From contig WTXI01000006.1 of the NCBI GenBank assembly GCA_022376515.1, forward strand, positions 1,054,001 through 1,118,000: 64,000 bases of DNA. Reading direction: 5' to 3'. A model generated the notes under the pieces. It ran no database searches. It was not told where the DNA came from and saw only the letters and a program-made list of their open reading frames with translations. Position numbers and translations under genes: made by a program. The first letter of the stretch is position 1; every line of letters starts with the position of its first letter. The stretch is from Lactifluus volemus. Lineage: Eukaryota; Basidiomycota; Agaricomycetes; Russulales; Russulaceae. Of the stretch, positions 37,552 through 54,397 are shown piece by piece.

Positions 37552-38153
37552 TTCGATTTGTTCGCAGATCCGTGACTTCGCGGTCATCTTCCCCCTTGAC
37601 CGTCTCTCTAGACCGGCAGGGTCACCACCGTCGCATACATTTGTGAGTTGCGATTGTATCTGCTGAACGGCTGCCCCTTTTTCTAACATCAGGAAAATCA
37701 GGGAGCATTCAGAAGACGGTAGTTTTGGTGGCTCCCAAGGAACAGAGCGATCGCTCAGCCCTGAACCGCACTCAGAGTCAGCATATTCAGTCGCATCTGC
37801 ATCTGCTTTTATTTACTCATTGTTCCCAGTCATCCTCAGCCGACCATGGGTCTCGGGCTCCGCGAAAAGGTCACGTTGCGCACAATATACCCATAAGAAA
37901 CCCATGGCAGTGCGGTCATTTCCAGCCGACAATATGTATATTCACTTGTATTCGCTACATCGTTTATCCTGTTATCCATAATTCTGCCAATATACGTGTA
38001 ACGTCTGAATCCAGAAACGATTGGCCTTGCTTCTAGCTCACCCGATGATCACCAAGTTAGGCAAGAGGAAAGTGTGGAAGAGATTAGTCTACCACGAGCT
38101 TCAAGTTAACGTTGGACTTCACCGGAGATTTCAAATCCTTCTGTAACTGAGTC
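37552..38153. other. Intergenic region, mostly duplicated sequence
   Basis: Nothing coding is seen. From 37779 on it is the left end of tandem-duplication copy A; the matching sequence begins at 40357 in copy B. Confidence 0.6.
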
Positions 38154-39677
38154 TCAGTCGCAAGCTATAGTTATCAGAACAACTTGGGCTATTGGTCGGT
38201 AATTGCGGGACGTACGAAAATGAGATTCAAAGTCCCACTCGACGACGTGGCATACCGTGATGTGAGATAGGTCAAGAATGTGAGAATCATTCACGAGTGC
38301 GCAGTAATGAGCCGTAATTTCTTCAATGCGGTCGAAAGACAGGCCCGACTGGTTGCCACTTGAATCAACCCTGGATCGTACGAGGTCTATCAAGGCTTGA
38401 CCAGCCAAGTTATCGCACTCGCAGAGAAATACGCGTTTGAGACGAGGGCATGCACCTATGGGACCATGAAGAGGAAACAATGCGTCCTCCGAAATCGCCG
38501 ACCTATCGAGACATAGTTCCTCCAGGAGAGGTAGAGAAAAGAAGCATTGCGCCATGTCATCGCTGGGAATGTCTACGTCAATAAGTTCCAACAGCCTGAT
38601 CGGGGGCTTCGATGACCCGAGAAATTGAAGTAGGATCTTGCCTATATCTTCGCGATGGTGCTTACAATATCGCGACAGTTGTGACTGCTGAAGATGCAGA
38701 CATCGAAGAATGGGGGTTCGGAGGTATCGTAGAATGGGGTTATAATAACCTGCTTGTGTATGTATGATCAAGCACTCTAGGTGTTGCAAGCAATATTTGG
38801 TGCAAGGTCTTCAGGAGTGATAATGGGTTGTGAATATTGTGGATCAATTACGAGGGTTAGCCTCTGAAGCTTCTGAAGGGTCGGAAGGGGTGTCAGCACC
38901 TTCGCATCAGAGAGGCAGAACGACCGCCTGCAACTGCGATTCAAATCGAGGTATAAATCAACAACGGTCTGAGGTAGGCTAGGGGGAAAACTGTTGGAGA
39001 AATGCGGATAACGGAGAGAGAGGGAGCATCGACGAAGACTTCCTCAAGTCCGATGAGGAAGAGTTCGTCCTCATGCTTTTTTCACATATAACGTGGAGGC
39101 TGTGCAAATTAGGGAGAGGACGACGGCATTTGGATAGGATAGCGGAGGCTTGACTGACATACGAAGTCCTCACGGTCAGAGTGCGCCACTGGGAGGCGCG
39201 ATCCAGAATAAGCTCAGATGCGTATCCACAAGGCATAGTATCATCGTCAAATGTGACGTATAAAGGTGATTGGAGAGCCCTGGATAGCCAGAGATGTGTC
39301 CTCGCGACGGCGTTCAAATTTGAATCCTTGCCATTGGCAGAGTCACGATAAATTTGAATGTGTGACCACAGCCGCGGGAAAAAGCTAGCCCTCCGCCACT
39401 TGGCACAGACGCGGGAGACGACAAGGGGTGCACGGACCCACTCTCGCACACTATGCTCAAAGATGAGAATTAGGACATCGTCAGGAAGGCGCGGTGCCAA
39501 TGAAAGAAGTCCTCGGCATTTAGCAATAACATCGAGACAACTTTTCCTCTCCGCTTTCAGCTGACAGAGTTTCTCTGAAAGGTCCGATATTGTGATATCA
39601 ATCGAGTTGACTTCCCGTTCGTGATTGCGGATAGTTTCACGGGCGGTGCGAATTTCATCGGGTGAGGGTCTGTCCAT
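38154..39677 (-). pseudogene. F-box/LRR-type protein gene, copy A (broken)
   Basis: The start is ATG 39677 (MDRPSPDEIRTAR). The F-box-like segment LPDDVLILIFEHSV and RVCAKWRRASFFPRLWSHI is intact. Relative to copy B the frame is lost after NLHSLHV (about 39060-39080) and again near 38793, where copy B reads ATTTACTTG and copy A ATTGCTTG. The rest, from LQHLECLII to the stop at 38154, is open and close to copy B. At least the second lesion is a sequence difference rather than a simple run-length change. It could be a decayed duplicate or, less likely, two more assembly errors. Confidence 0.75.
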
Positions 39678-39969
39678 GCTATTGTAGCACAAAGGCGCCA
39701 GGGACGGGCACGGTACTTGTAAGTCTAGCTGTCCAAGGGTAGGCAAAATAACACATTTACCTAGCCCCTAAACCCCCGTGGTGGGATACGTCAAGAGGTG
39801 GCTCCACAATGTGGGAGTAATGGATTGGGGGAGTTAGGAAACGGTCAGCTTCCGCCCATTTCATTAATACGGATAGGTTTTCATTTCTCTATCTTCCAAA
39901 GCAACAGCATTTTCGTCTGTATTTTACAAGACATTTTCTGTACAAAACATAACCCTCACCGCCTTTCCC

Positions 39970-44551
<4,582 letters not shown>

Positions 44552-44630
44552 TTATATCGGCACTGTCGGGCCGGAATCTATAATTGTAGATCTTTTGCAG
44601 GTGCAGGCATCGCATCGACCCTCACCCATA

Positions 44631-45228
44631 ATGTCATTTCAAAACGTCTACTACAAGCGTGTACGTACCTTACCCTCTCCCCTCTCCTTAATACTATAAC
44701 AAATATGCCAGGCCACCGCAACACCACGCGCATGCTACGTCTGTTCAAAACCGAGCACCACGTGCCTCGCCACCATCAACGCAGTCGACTTTATCTACAC
44801 GTGCGATTCTCATCTCTCAGACACCAGTTTCGCCACGGAAATAATCTTAGACTCGAACGCGTCAAAGAAGGACACCACTGTGAGCCCTGAGGAGATCGCA
44901 CGCATCAAAGCCGAATGGGAGGCCAAAGAGGCACGGAAGAAGAAGAAGGACAAGGACAAGGAAAGGACAAGGAGACTGCCGCAGCAGATGGTGGGAGTGG
45001 CGAGGGTAAGAAAGATGATGATGAGGGCAAGGATAAGGCAGCACCGTCGCCATCCAGCATCCCTGGCACCCATCCTCGCCGTCGGTCACGACACCGACCT
45101 ATAAGCGGTATAGTCTTCATCGCGATTTCTATGCGATGCGCCAGGCAGAACATAGGCGAAGAAAGAAGGCCAAGCAGACGCAGGAACTCGCTCCTAGATT
45201 ACCCGGCGCTCCCCATGGATCGTTATAG
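44631..45228 (+). CDS. VFA1: VFA1-like Vps4-associated protein
   Basis: Vfa1 binds and stimulates the ESCRT ATPase Vps4 at endosomes. The zinc-finger-like N-terminus MSFQNVYYKR plus ATPRACYVCSKPSTTC and FIYTCDSHLSD is clear. A SPEEIARIKAEWEAKEARKK helix follows, then a Lys/Asp-rich region and the C-terminal YKRYSLHRDFYAMRQAEHRR and PGAPHGSL, which match the family's Vps4-binding end. One intron lies about 44662-44712. Two single-base deletions break the frame, near 44958 (A run) and near 45065 (ACCC). With one base added at each the product is about 170 residues. Confidence 0.85.
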
Positions 45229-45392
45229 TAGCGTCAGGCTGACGACCACTCTTCTTCTATACATTTCTTTCGATGCATATCTACTATGTACGACTACTTG
45301 TGGCTATGATCACTCAAAAATAGACTGAAAGATCTAATGCATCGTGCAAAGCCTATGGCATGTGAATAAATTAATCAATGTGCCTCCCTCTA

Positions 45393-47133
45393 CTATTCTG
45401 TTCGGAACGGATTGCACTCGCATACAATTGCCCGCACGATGAAGCTCAAGATGCTTCCAAGTGCCAGCCCACCAACGACACAGAAACTTGCGATAGGCGC
45501 TGCAAGGTCGACGTCCTCTTTGCGGAGTTGGGAATTGTGTTCGAGTGATGGCGCACTCATCAAGCACATGCTTGATACGTAGCCGTTGGTGAGCCCAAAG
45601 ACGAAGAGCAACACCATGAACGCTACGTCTGAACTGATAATAGGTGGTGTTGACGGTGCTGAAGCGTCGCGCTGGATGTTACATGCCAGGAAGAGTGGAA
45701 TAAAGAGCGTTCGCGCGAGCGAGAGACCGAGGAGGCGTCTCGAAGACCAGATAAGGAACCGCGGCATCCCACAAAGGAGTCGCCCGGACCAGTCACCAAC
45801 ATTGAAGACGAGGAAATGCAGCGAACTGAAAAGGAGTGGGTGTATTGCACGATTTGTGGGGACGATCGATATCGTGATGGCGGGGAAGACAGACTGGATC
45901 GAATGTTATGGCATTCCAATAATGAGCGAGCTCGACGACTTACGAGGGTAACCATGAAGACATAAGCGACCGCGAGCTCATATATGATGTTCCTGCGCGT
46001 GACACTGATGACATGGTCCCATATCGCCTTGGAATCCTGCGTATGTACACTGGCGCTGCGACGGCCAAGGATAGGAGAATCACTTCCCGAGAGCGTCCGT
46101 TGTCTACGTATCCACGGCGCATCGCACGGCACGACGGCACGATACGAAGGTAGCCGCGTCATCCAGACATTAGCAGCTCCACACATGATCAAAAATGTGG
46201 TAGAAATCCCGAAAAATAACCTTGCGGACTTTGTCTCAGCGACACCGTCCGGGAGGCCGACTTCGGAGGCGCGTAGCGAGGTGGTCGCGCTGATGAGTTG
46301 TACGGCGGAGAGGGTGACGGCGACCACTGCCTGTCCCGACAGCATAGATTGGATGACCGTTGGACCGAAGAGGGAAGCTATGGCAATCACGGAGGTCTGA
46401 AGATATGAGCCGGTAGCAGCTAGCGTAATCCCTGTGACGATGGTGGTTGTAGCGAAAACGCCCTCGGGGAGGCGGAAAAAGTGCTCAGGTGAGGAGAAAT
46501 GTAAGTGATGCAAGGCAGAGCATAGACCATCGTGACCGTTGGGAGGCAGGAACCTTCACTCAATTGTTGAACGTCAGAAGACTGATAAAAGGACGAAGAG
46601 AGTGGGTGGAGATACCTTCTTTGATGTCACAGTTGCATGAGCGAGAAAAATAAAATTGGAGAGGGTAAACGTAGTCGTGAGATACGAGCCAAAGGTGCTT
46701 CGGATAGAGGAATGTCTCAAATGCGAGAGGAAATACGGTTCTGCGGTGATCATCACTAAAAACTTGCTGTGTCAGACACTATAATGACGAGCTTATTCGA
46801 TGATCTCGACGCACCATTCCATGGCAGCAGAACTGCAGAACCGAGCATGAAATGGACCCACTTTATGCGGGGATCCACTAGTACGTTGGCCGAAGGCATG
46901 TGTTCGTCGATCATAGAGTCCTCGAGGTCTTCTTCAGCCATCTCGGCCTCTTCGACGGCCGAAGGGATGTTGACATCTTGTGGGATTTCAGGAGACTGGG
47001 GAAGGGCATGGTAAGAGGTGCTCATGGAGGAGAGAGAAGAAGAATGGTGTCGTCCTGGCATAGAAGGGCAAGCGAGAGGGATGGATGCGCACTCGGATGA
47101 GTGGCCGTAGAGGCCAGAAATGGAGTCTGACAT
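45393..47133 (-). CDS. Equilibrative nucleoside transporter (ENT/SLC29 family)
   Basis: ENT proteins carry nucleosides down their gradient across plasma or vacuolar membranes (yeast Fun26 is vacuolar). The acidic N-terminal tail of about 90 residues ends at IKWVHFMLGSAVLLPWNVMITAEPYF, the family's first membrane helix. Later helices include TGSYLQTSVIAIASLFGP, LSGQAVVAVTLSAVQL, RLFFGISTTFLIMCGAANV, LAVAYVFMVTL, HPLLFSSLHFLVFNVGDWSG and the end VVGGLALGSILSFIVRAI. NVGDWSGR is the conserved D-x-x-GR motif. The frame is lost near 46490-46500, where two bases in C runs seem missing (TFLLT to FFRLPEGVF). Introns follow LPWN, TSKK and MVTL. Confidence 0.87.
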
Positions 47134-47240
47134 TGGTCTGACAGATCACGGAAGCTGTAAACCAGTTTGGCCTAAGCGTGGGGTCGAGTCAACACCGGAG
47201 TTGTGTGTCGAATTACGCCCACTTGTCTGAACATATTCAA

Positions 47241-48513
47241 CTAACTTAGACTAGTTAACGTGGGTATCACTTGATTGGGCGCTTCCTCTAGCGCCAAATT
47301 ACGCAGCTGCTCCTCCCGTTTATGCTCCTTCCTTGCCTTTCGCGCTCTCCGCCTCAGCAGCGCTGCCTCATCACCCCGATGGATCCAACGCCTCTTCTTC
47401 TCTTCCCGGGCGTCCGCCCTCAGCCGCTCACGCCACTTCCACACCGCCTCAGTCCGCGCCTCGCGCCTCGTCCGACCCTTGAGATCCTTCAGTTCGTTCC
47501 GCACGTACTGGGCGAGTAACTCGCGCCGTCGAGCGAGCGCAGCCTGCCACCGCGCCTGCTTCTTCGCCCTGCTGTGCGGATTCGAGAGTTCCTTTTGTAA
47601 ATGAAGTTCCATCGGAGCAGTCACGTCATAAGAACGCTTCTGAGGGTTCAGCACCGATTGTATGTACTCGTTCTCTGAGTCCACTTTGGTCGCGGATGCG
47701 ATCTCGTCGGGCGGAAGCGCAGATGGTTTGTACGTGATCGCCATCACGTCTTCCGCTTTCGCGGTGTACGTTGTAGCTTCAACATGAGGTTCAGCATCGT
47801 GCAACGCGCGTACAAGCCAAAAAAAATGACAGACCTTCATATTTTGGGCGTTCTGGTCGCTTCGGCCAGGGAATTTTGATACGGTTTGGGGTACTGGTAG
47901 CATCGGGCAGTCTGGGTGTCGTTGCTACTGCGAAGCGCTCCCATTCATAGCGGGCACCCATAGGTTGCCAGTAGGGTGTTGAAGTACCAATGCGGTTAGC
48001 GAAAACGCTGAGAGAAGACAATAAGGCAATTAAAACACAGACGACAAAAAAATCGGACGTACGGAAGCGTTCGTGGCTCCGTAGCTTTGCCTTTGGAAGG
48101 AAACTCGTAATCTCCAATGAATAGCTGGCATCGTGAATAATGAACATTTTTAAACCCGGCATCACTATCACCCTTTGATTGTAGTCCACGCATGTCAACT
48201 CGAGAGCAAGGACCAAGGAGAAGATGCTACGCACTTTCGCTGTGGTACCCTTGAGATATATAAAATTCGAAAGCTTGTTAATTTTCGCCACTTCGAGTAT
48301 CTTGCCGTCTTTGTCTCCACGAATCCTCACCCGGTCTCCCGGCACAATATTCCAGTATTTAATACGGTCTTTAGGTTTGGCGGCCCTGACACGCATGTCC
48401 TTGAAGGAATATCGCTTGAGGTAGTTAACAGGAAAGGATTGCAAGTGTCGAAAGTCTTTCGTCCATGGGTTGCTAGTAACGGCACCGCGAATCTGTGCCA
48501 CTGTGAGAGGCAT
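47241..48513 (-). CDS. MRPL40: Mitochondrial large-subunit ribosomal protein uL24m
   Basis: uL24m is the mitochondrial homologue of bacterial L24 (yeast Mrpl40). The start is MPLTVAQIRGAV at 48513. The KOW segment KYWNIVPGDRVRIRGDKDGK with ILEVAKINKLSNFIYLKGTTAK is followed, across an intron with donor GTGCGT, by GDSDAGFKNVHYSRCQLFIG. A fungal-type extension follows: QPMGARYEWERFAVATTPRL, TYKPSALPPDEIAS and a long Arg/Lys-rich C-terminus (KGRTRREARTEAVWKWRERL) likely binding rRNA. The KOW intron is partly readable in another frame, which hides the true exon join. Frame intact. Confidence 0.88.
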
Positions 48514-48688
48514 CGCAGTCAATGACCGCGTTTTGACCACCTCAAAAGGAAATGAAATGAAGAAAAGTCTGCTGACTAAGCAGCGTGGTCCAAATTAAAA
48601 AACATCGGTACTAGGAGATGGATACACTGGGCTAAACCAAGTACAACACGAGACAATGGTAGACATCAGGTATCGTTTCATTTTCATA

Positions 48689-51203
48689 CTATCCCACTGG
48701 CACTGGTCGCGAGGCCTGTGTAGTACTGCTCCAGGCCACCGACGACGAACTTGGTTCTTCAGACTCGAGAGACTGTAGGAACGCTCTCAGAGATTTGCCA
48801 TTATAATGAACCGTTCTCTCACCTCTAGAAGCATGCTCACGACTCCGTCCACCTCCGATATTGGTATGCCCCCACAACCCGCAGCGATCAACCGACGGTA
48901 CTCGGTCATGCGTCCACCAGTCCCTGCTTCGGCCTGGAAACGCACAAACTCATCAAACATCTCCTTCCGGCGTTTCCGATGCTGCACAATGCCCTCCCGC
49001 AACGCCTCGCAAGCGGCCCTCAAGGGTTCGGGCTCCGTCGGCACATCCGCATGCAACGCCATCAAGTCCGACACGTCCTCCTCCTCCACCGCGTCCGCCT
49101 TGCGCTTCGTCCCACCAGAGGCAAGTTCACCCTCGGGCGTAGGCGTAGGCTCCTCGACTGCGTTGAGGGGAAGCGAAGGCAACGGCGGCGCGGCGGAAAG
49201 CTCCCCTCCTGCGGCATCTCGCACTGCCCTTTCACGCTCCTCCTCGTTCTTGACCCATTTTTCCCATCCGAGACGATACCGCTTGCCCATCTTGGCGTTG
49301 AGCTCAGTCTCCATCCCCTGCAATGTCGCACGCCCATCGTCGAGGCCTTGGCACTGCACTTTGAGCTGCAACACCGACCGTTGAGACTCGAGGATCTCGG
49401 CTTGGATGTTACTGAGCAGCGCGTGAGCTTGATTGAGATCCCGCTCCTTGTCGCGCAGCTCTTGGTCAAAGGACGCCGCCAAACTGTCGAGCATGCTCGC
49501 CATATCCGTAATTGCACGCGTGCTCGCCATCTGCGCAGCGGCGGAGTGGTGCAGCGGCATACGGTCACCATTCGCCGGCGCAAAGGTATAGCTCATCGAC
49601 GCTGGCACTTGTGCCGGCGAATACGCAGCCTGCGCATTGCGGAATGACATTGCAAGCGCACGCGATGGCATTACTGGCGACGAGCGGAAGCGTTCATCCT
49701 CGAGGATGTAGTCCTCTGTGCTCTTCCCATCACGGTTTGCAAGTTTTGGATCGGCACCGTGGTCGATGAGAAGCTTCACCAGGCGTTTGCTACGGCATCG
49801 CGCAGCCATCGTCAGTGCTGTCTCAAGGTCCTCGTCCTGGAAGTTGATGATATCTGCAAGCTCGCGTGGATAGTCTGATAACCGGGTTAGGACTGTCTCC
49901 ATGTAATATCGGGCGGCATGTGTCTTTCCCTTTGACATGGCTACGTCGACGATGTGATGGAACACGGTCCGATTGTAATTGTCGATATTGAGCGTTGAAC
50001 GGTGCAAGACCTCGTACAGCTCTGGAAATTTTCGCACGTCATAGTTGTTGGCGAACATGACGCTACGCATAAGTGCAGTCTGCCCAGATTTGTTTACTTT
50101 GAATACATCTGCACCAGCGGAGAGAAGATACTTGACGATCCGGATGCGGCCCATTGCACATGCCCAATGCAGCGCAGTGTGTCCTCGTCGTCGATGGCCA
50201 TGTTTGGGTCCAAGTCGGGAGGCGGATTGACGAGAATTGGTGGTATTTGATTCGAGTCGGAGATAAAGTACTCCAGTATTTGGTCGCCATAGGACCTGTC
50301 GTCGACTATACCATTTGCCCCAGGGGGAGGATCCACATCAGAATCATTTCCGCGGACAGACGACTGCGTGCGTCGAGGCGCGCGACGTTTCCGGGAGTCG
50401 GAAGAGGGAGGAGCAGGTCCATGATTAGCACTCCGGTGGGTATGAGTATCCGGTTCTGGCGAGCTGAGAATGGGAGAGGGGGTACGCGAGCTAGACGAAG
50501 CGCCAGAAGGCGAAGGCGTCATGGACCCGTCCTCAGATCCGCGCATCGTGACATCCACAGCATCAGACTCGTCGCCTCCGTCGCCCGCCTTGCGTGTACG
50601 AACGTTAGAAATACTACCATCTGTGCCCGTGCGGCGGGGTGGACGGCCAGCCATGGGCGCTACCATGTGTTTCGGGGCGAGCGGGGGGCTCTTCGCGGCT
50701 GGCTGAAATTCAATGATAGGCGTAAAAGGTGTTCGCAATTATATTGTTTGCGAGCTGTAATCCACGCTCGAGAGGGATCCACGTGCCTGTACCAACGTTG
50801 AATGAATCAAACGCCTCAAAAAGTAAAGCTATCTTTTTTGTTCCACCGCGTACCTTGGTATTTGCCATAGCCGCCTTGAACCTTCTCGTGTTCGCCTTTC
50901 TGGATTTCACGTTCTAGGACGCGGGTGCGCTGTGGTTTGTCGAAACCCGCGACTTGAGAATCTGCGTTGCGTTGAGCCACGAATCGGAGCGGCGGCGCAT
51001 GACTGCGACGCCTTTACACATCCTGCATAAGAAGTAAAGATCGTGGATACGCGCTTTTAGGCTGTCTGCTGAACGCACAGCTCATAGACAGGAATTCCAC
51101 TGTAAGTGGCCTGAATGACGCGAGTGAGACGTGAGGAGGACGGTTGGCAATAAGTGAAAGGTACCTTGAAAATTTGGTGACTTTCTGGCATGGCTGATGG
51201 CAT
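48689..51203 (-). CDS. APSES-ankyrin transcription factor of the MBF/SBF type (Mbp1/Res family)
   Basis: These factors drive G1/S gene expression by binding ACGCGT-type sites. The start at 51203 ([13 protein letters not shown]) leads to [11 protein letters not shown] and [52 protein letters not shown], the KilA-N/APSES DNA-binding domain (residues about 14-115). A Ser/Pro linker follows, then ankyrin repeats ([58 protein letters not shown]), a coiled coil ([20 protein letters not shown]) and a C-terminal helix ([12 protein letters not shown]) spliced to [11 protein letters not shown]. The final intron is 48822-48773. Missing bases break the frame near 50971, 50743, 50722 and 50184. It is a single-copy style gene; whether it is Mbp1- or Swi4-like cannot be told. 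Confidence 0.9.
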
Positions 51204-51345
51204 AGGTCGCTGTGAGGAACTGGGTTGACGTCGGTCGACGGAGGATGTGAGGAGGTCAGACAGAGAACAAGTGTCTCTATGACCTGCGCAATAGTACAAA
51301 CGCGTGCTTCAACAAGGATAAACAACTCGGTCGCGAATAGGAATA

Positions 51346-53101
51346 TCATATTACATCCAATTCGTCTTCCATCACTATCTTCATCCTCCAGCCACGTATA
51401 TCCTCGTCAGGTTCGTCATCAGCCCACGTAAACTCATCCTCATCTCCGTTAACCCGCGGGTAATCGACTATCTCTTCTCCAACTTCATTCCCACTCACTA
51501 TATCTACCTCTTCATCTTCCTGCTTCATCTTTCGTTCTGCCAATACACTCTCGTCTTCCTGAGAGAAATTGTTAGCCCATCTCGATAGATTTGACTAGAG
51601 GGTACTTACAATATCAAATTCATCCTCACGCTCCTCGTACTCCACATTTTCATCAACCTCCTCAAAGCCACCTGCGAATGCACCCCAGCGTTCGGGAGAT
51701 GGGCAGTGCCAGATGAGGATGTTACCATGATTCGTAGTTGACACGATCGCTGGCTTGCTCGGGTGCCACTGTAAAACACCTTCAGGTCATCCCATGCACA
51801 TAGTAATAGATTGACGCACATGAACATGCATAAGAGGTTCCCGACCCCCATCTAGTGTGCTCGCCAGTTGTCCATCATTTGCAATATCCCAGATGTAGAT
51901 CTTATGAGATGCGGGGTCAGCGGCACCTCCTGCTAACCACTCGCCATCCGGACTAAAGGACATCGCGTGCCACGCAATTCTGTTGATAGGGTCACTGAAT
52001 TTGTGCGTGGGCTCAAGTTCTTGTTCTGTGTACTCTGCATCGGCGTTCGGGGGCGGATAAACAGGTAGAGTGAATTGACGGAGTGTTCGGTCTGAGGAGT
52101 TCGTCACTAAGCGTCTGCTCGGTCGGGGTCAGATATTTACAAAACTCGAGTCCTCACAGCAAAAACCCACCGGCCAGATTTGGCAAAGTCAAAGCCCTTC
52201 ATAACACCTGCACCAGAAATTTTATGCCGAGCAACCATCTGCTCTCCTGGTATATCAGCCGCAATAGTCAAAAAAAAACGCGAGACTAACTGTCTTTGTC
52301 CTCGTATTGAAGACGAGGATAGATCCAGTGGATGTGCCGATAAAGATATGGCGACCAGTGGGATCAAATTGAGCCACGGTCATGGCTGACCTGTCAGACA
52401 GGCTGAACATCTATAAAGGAGCAGCCAAAGTAGCGAGGGAGCTGACCTCTGTGAAGCACCCAATTCTTCGTCACTGTCATCTTGCACTTCCTCGAGCTCC
52501 ACGCGTCCACGATACTTTTTCCTGAGATCAACCAAATAGGCATCACCAGGGTGAAGCAAGGCCAATATAATCTGGCTGCAAGGGTGTTAGTTCGAAAGAG
52601 AGGGATCGCCTGAAGCGCCAACCTGTTCCTGGGATGGAAAGAAGCAGAACTAACAGGTGCGTCAAACCTGATAGTAGTCTTTCTCTGTGGTGGATCGATA
52701 TCCGAGGCCAGGTCCCACACAATCACGTTCCAGTCTTTCGAGGAAGTCAACACAAACCGCGAGTTACGTGACCAGCTTTGCAAAAGCCATAAATACTCAC
52801 ACAATTTCTAACTGGATACGCATGACGCACTCGACGTTGGTGATGCCCTTGACGTGGCCCTCAAGCCAACGAACTGCTGCACGAGTTTCCAGATCCCAGA
52901 TGGCCGCAGAGCCGTCGCTACGACCTGCAGCCACAAAGCGTCCCGAGCTGTCAAATCGTGCAAGCGAGCATTGAGAAGGAAGGGAGGCCTGGACAGCAGT
53001 CGGGTAAGTAATGTTGAAAGGATCTATTTAAAAAAAAACTGTTTCAGAGACGTGAATTGGCGAACGGCGATAGAAGACAAACTCAATAATGAGGTGTTCA
53101 T
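51346..53101 (-). CDS. SWD1: SWD1/RBBP5, COMPASS histone H3K4 methyltransferase subunit
   Basis: SWD1 is a WD40 subunit that supports Set1 catalysis. Exon 1 (MNTSLL) is tiny and joins through a T-rich intron to NPFNITYPTAVQASLPSQCS. WD repeats follow: LARFDSSGRFVAAGRSDGS, NVDWSRNSRFVLTSSKDWNV, APVSSASFHPRNR, AMTVAQFDPTGRHIFIGTST, LVTNSSDRTLRQF, AMSFSPDGEWLAGGAAD and WHPSKPAIVSTTNHGNILIW. The hallmark RBBP5-type tail is FEEVDENVEYEEREDEFDI and an acidic end DFTWADDEP-like (here DEDEFTWADDEPDEDIRG). Frame appears intact with at least seven introns. It is divergent from ESF2, 99 bp between starts. Confidence 0.92.
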
Positions 53102-53200
53102 TATTCACGCCGAGGGAGTACAGAGAAAGAACAGCTAACGGATGTTTGTGTACGTGCGCTTGTTGTATTCTTCGGGCCGGTCCCGTTCAGCCTCCTACGA

Positions 53201-54119
53201 TCATGGTCAAGCCATCCGACGAGGAAATATCTCCCCCCAGTTCATCGAAACTTATTCCTGAACAAATTATCAATGATTCGGAAAGCCTTTCCAACGCGGA
53301 CACCAATTCAATGTCGGAACTGGAAGAGAGCATTGATGGCCCGGACGACGGAATGGACGCAGCCGGTTTTGCAGGACCCAAAGTTGTGAAACCGTTGACA
53401 CAAGAAGCGTTGGCCGTCTTTAGGCAGCCCAAGAAAAAGCTGGGATGATCTACATATCTCGTATTCCTCCAGGCATGCAACCTGCAAAAGTGCGGCATCT
53501 TATGAGCCAGTATGGAGAAGTGGGACGCGTTTATTTGCAAAAAGAGGGTACGATGGTATACAGTTTGACTACAGCTAACATCAATACAATCACAGATGCG
53601 AAACGTGCTTATCTGCGTCGCAAATATACTACCACTAAAAAACCACACTATACCGAAGGCTGGGTTGAATTCAAGGACAAGAAAGTCGCTCGATCTGTCG
53701 CAGGCTTATTGAACGCTCAGTCTATTGGTGGGAAGAAGGGGACCCGATGGAGAGACGACGTTTGGACATTGAAATATCTACCAAATTCAAGTGGCATATG
53801 TTGACGGAGCAAGTCGGTGAGTGACTTGTCAAGAAGGAAACACGCAAAAGTACTGAATCGACTCTGCACGCTCAGCTCATGAGGCAGCAATGCACACAGC
53901 CCAGTTACGCCTTGAACTTTCACAATCGAGAGCGGAGCAACGCGAATATTTGAAGAATGTAGAGCTTGCGCGGGTGCTTGACAAACGGGAAGAGCGTAGC
54001 CAGGCTGCAGGAAAAGAATTAAGAGAAAGGAGTTGAATAATAAGAGAGCTGGGAGTGATGAGAGGGTTAAAAGACAACGGACAGAGCGATTAGAAGACGT
54101 ATTGTCGAGTGTATTTTAG
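53201..54119 (+). CDS. ESF2: ESF2/ABT1, 18S rRNA processing factor
   Basis: ESF2 is a nucleolar RRM protein of the small-subunit processome that stimulates the Dbp8 helicase. An acidic N-terminus leads to [73 protein letters not shown] and WHMLTEQVAHEAAMHTAQLR, the family core, followed by a basic coiled-coil tail. Introns are about 53548-53593 and 53816-53873. Missing single bases break the frame near 53442 (GGG), 53785 (AAA) and 54027 (AAA); with these restored the stop is at 54117-54119. Confidence 0.9.
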
Positions 54120-54397
54120 AGAGTGGCTGGAACGTCTGAGATTGAAGCTGAGATTGAAAGTGAGAGTGAGAGGCACGATTCCGGTTCAAGCCATTCTTTT
54201 CTCCATCGCGAAAACTTGCACTGAGCGTCGCGGTTGCGTTCAATAAAACGCCTCCGCACACTCTCTGCCTTCGTCTTCGCGGTTTCTAAGAGGTCTGTTC
54301 TTCATCATGCTCGCTCTATCTGCGTTCATGTCTCTCATCTACACTCTTCTTCCCCCCATCTCTTTCTTCGCTTTCATTCATTCCAGTCTTCTAAAAA

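Noticed and set aside
44900..45110. Programmed -1/+1 frameshift in VFA1
   Set aside because: There is no slippery heptamer with a downstream structure, and the same type of break occurs in many unrelated genes, so sequence error is simpler.
48979..49647. 222-codon open frame on the plus strand
   Set aside because: It is antisense to the ankyrin/coiled-coil part of the MBP1-type gene, whose motifs are clear. The openness follows from GC-rich codon use.
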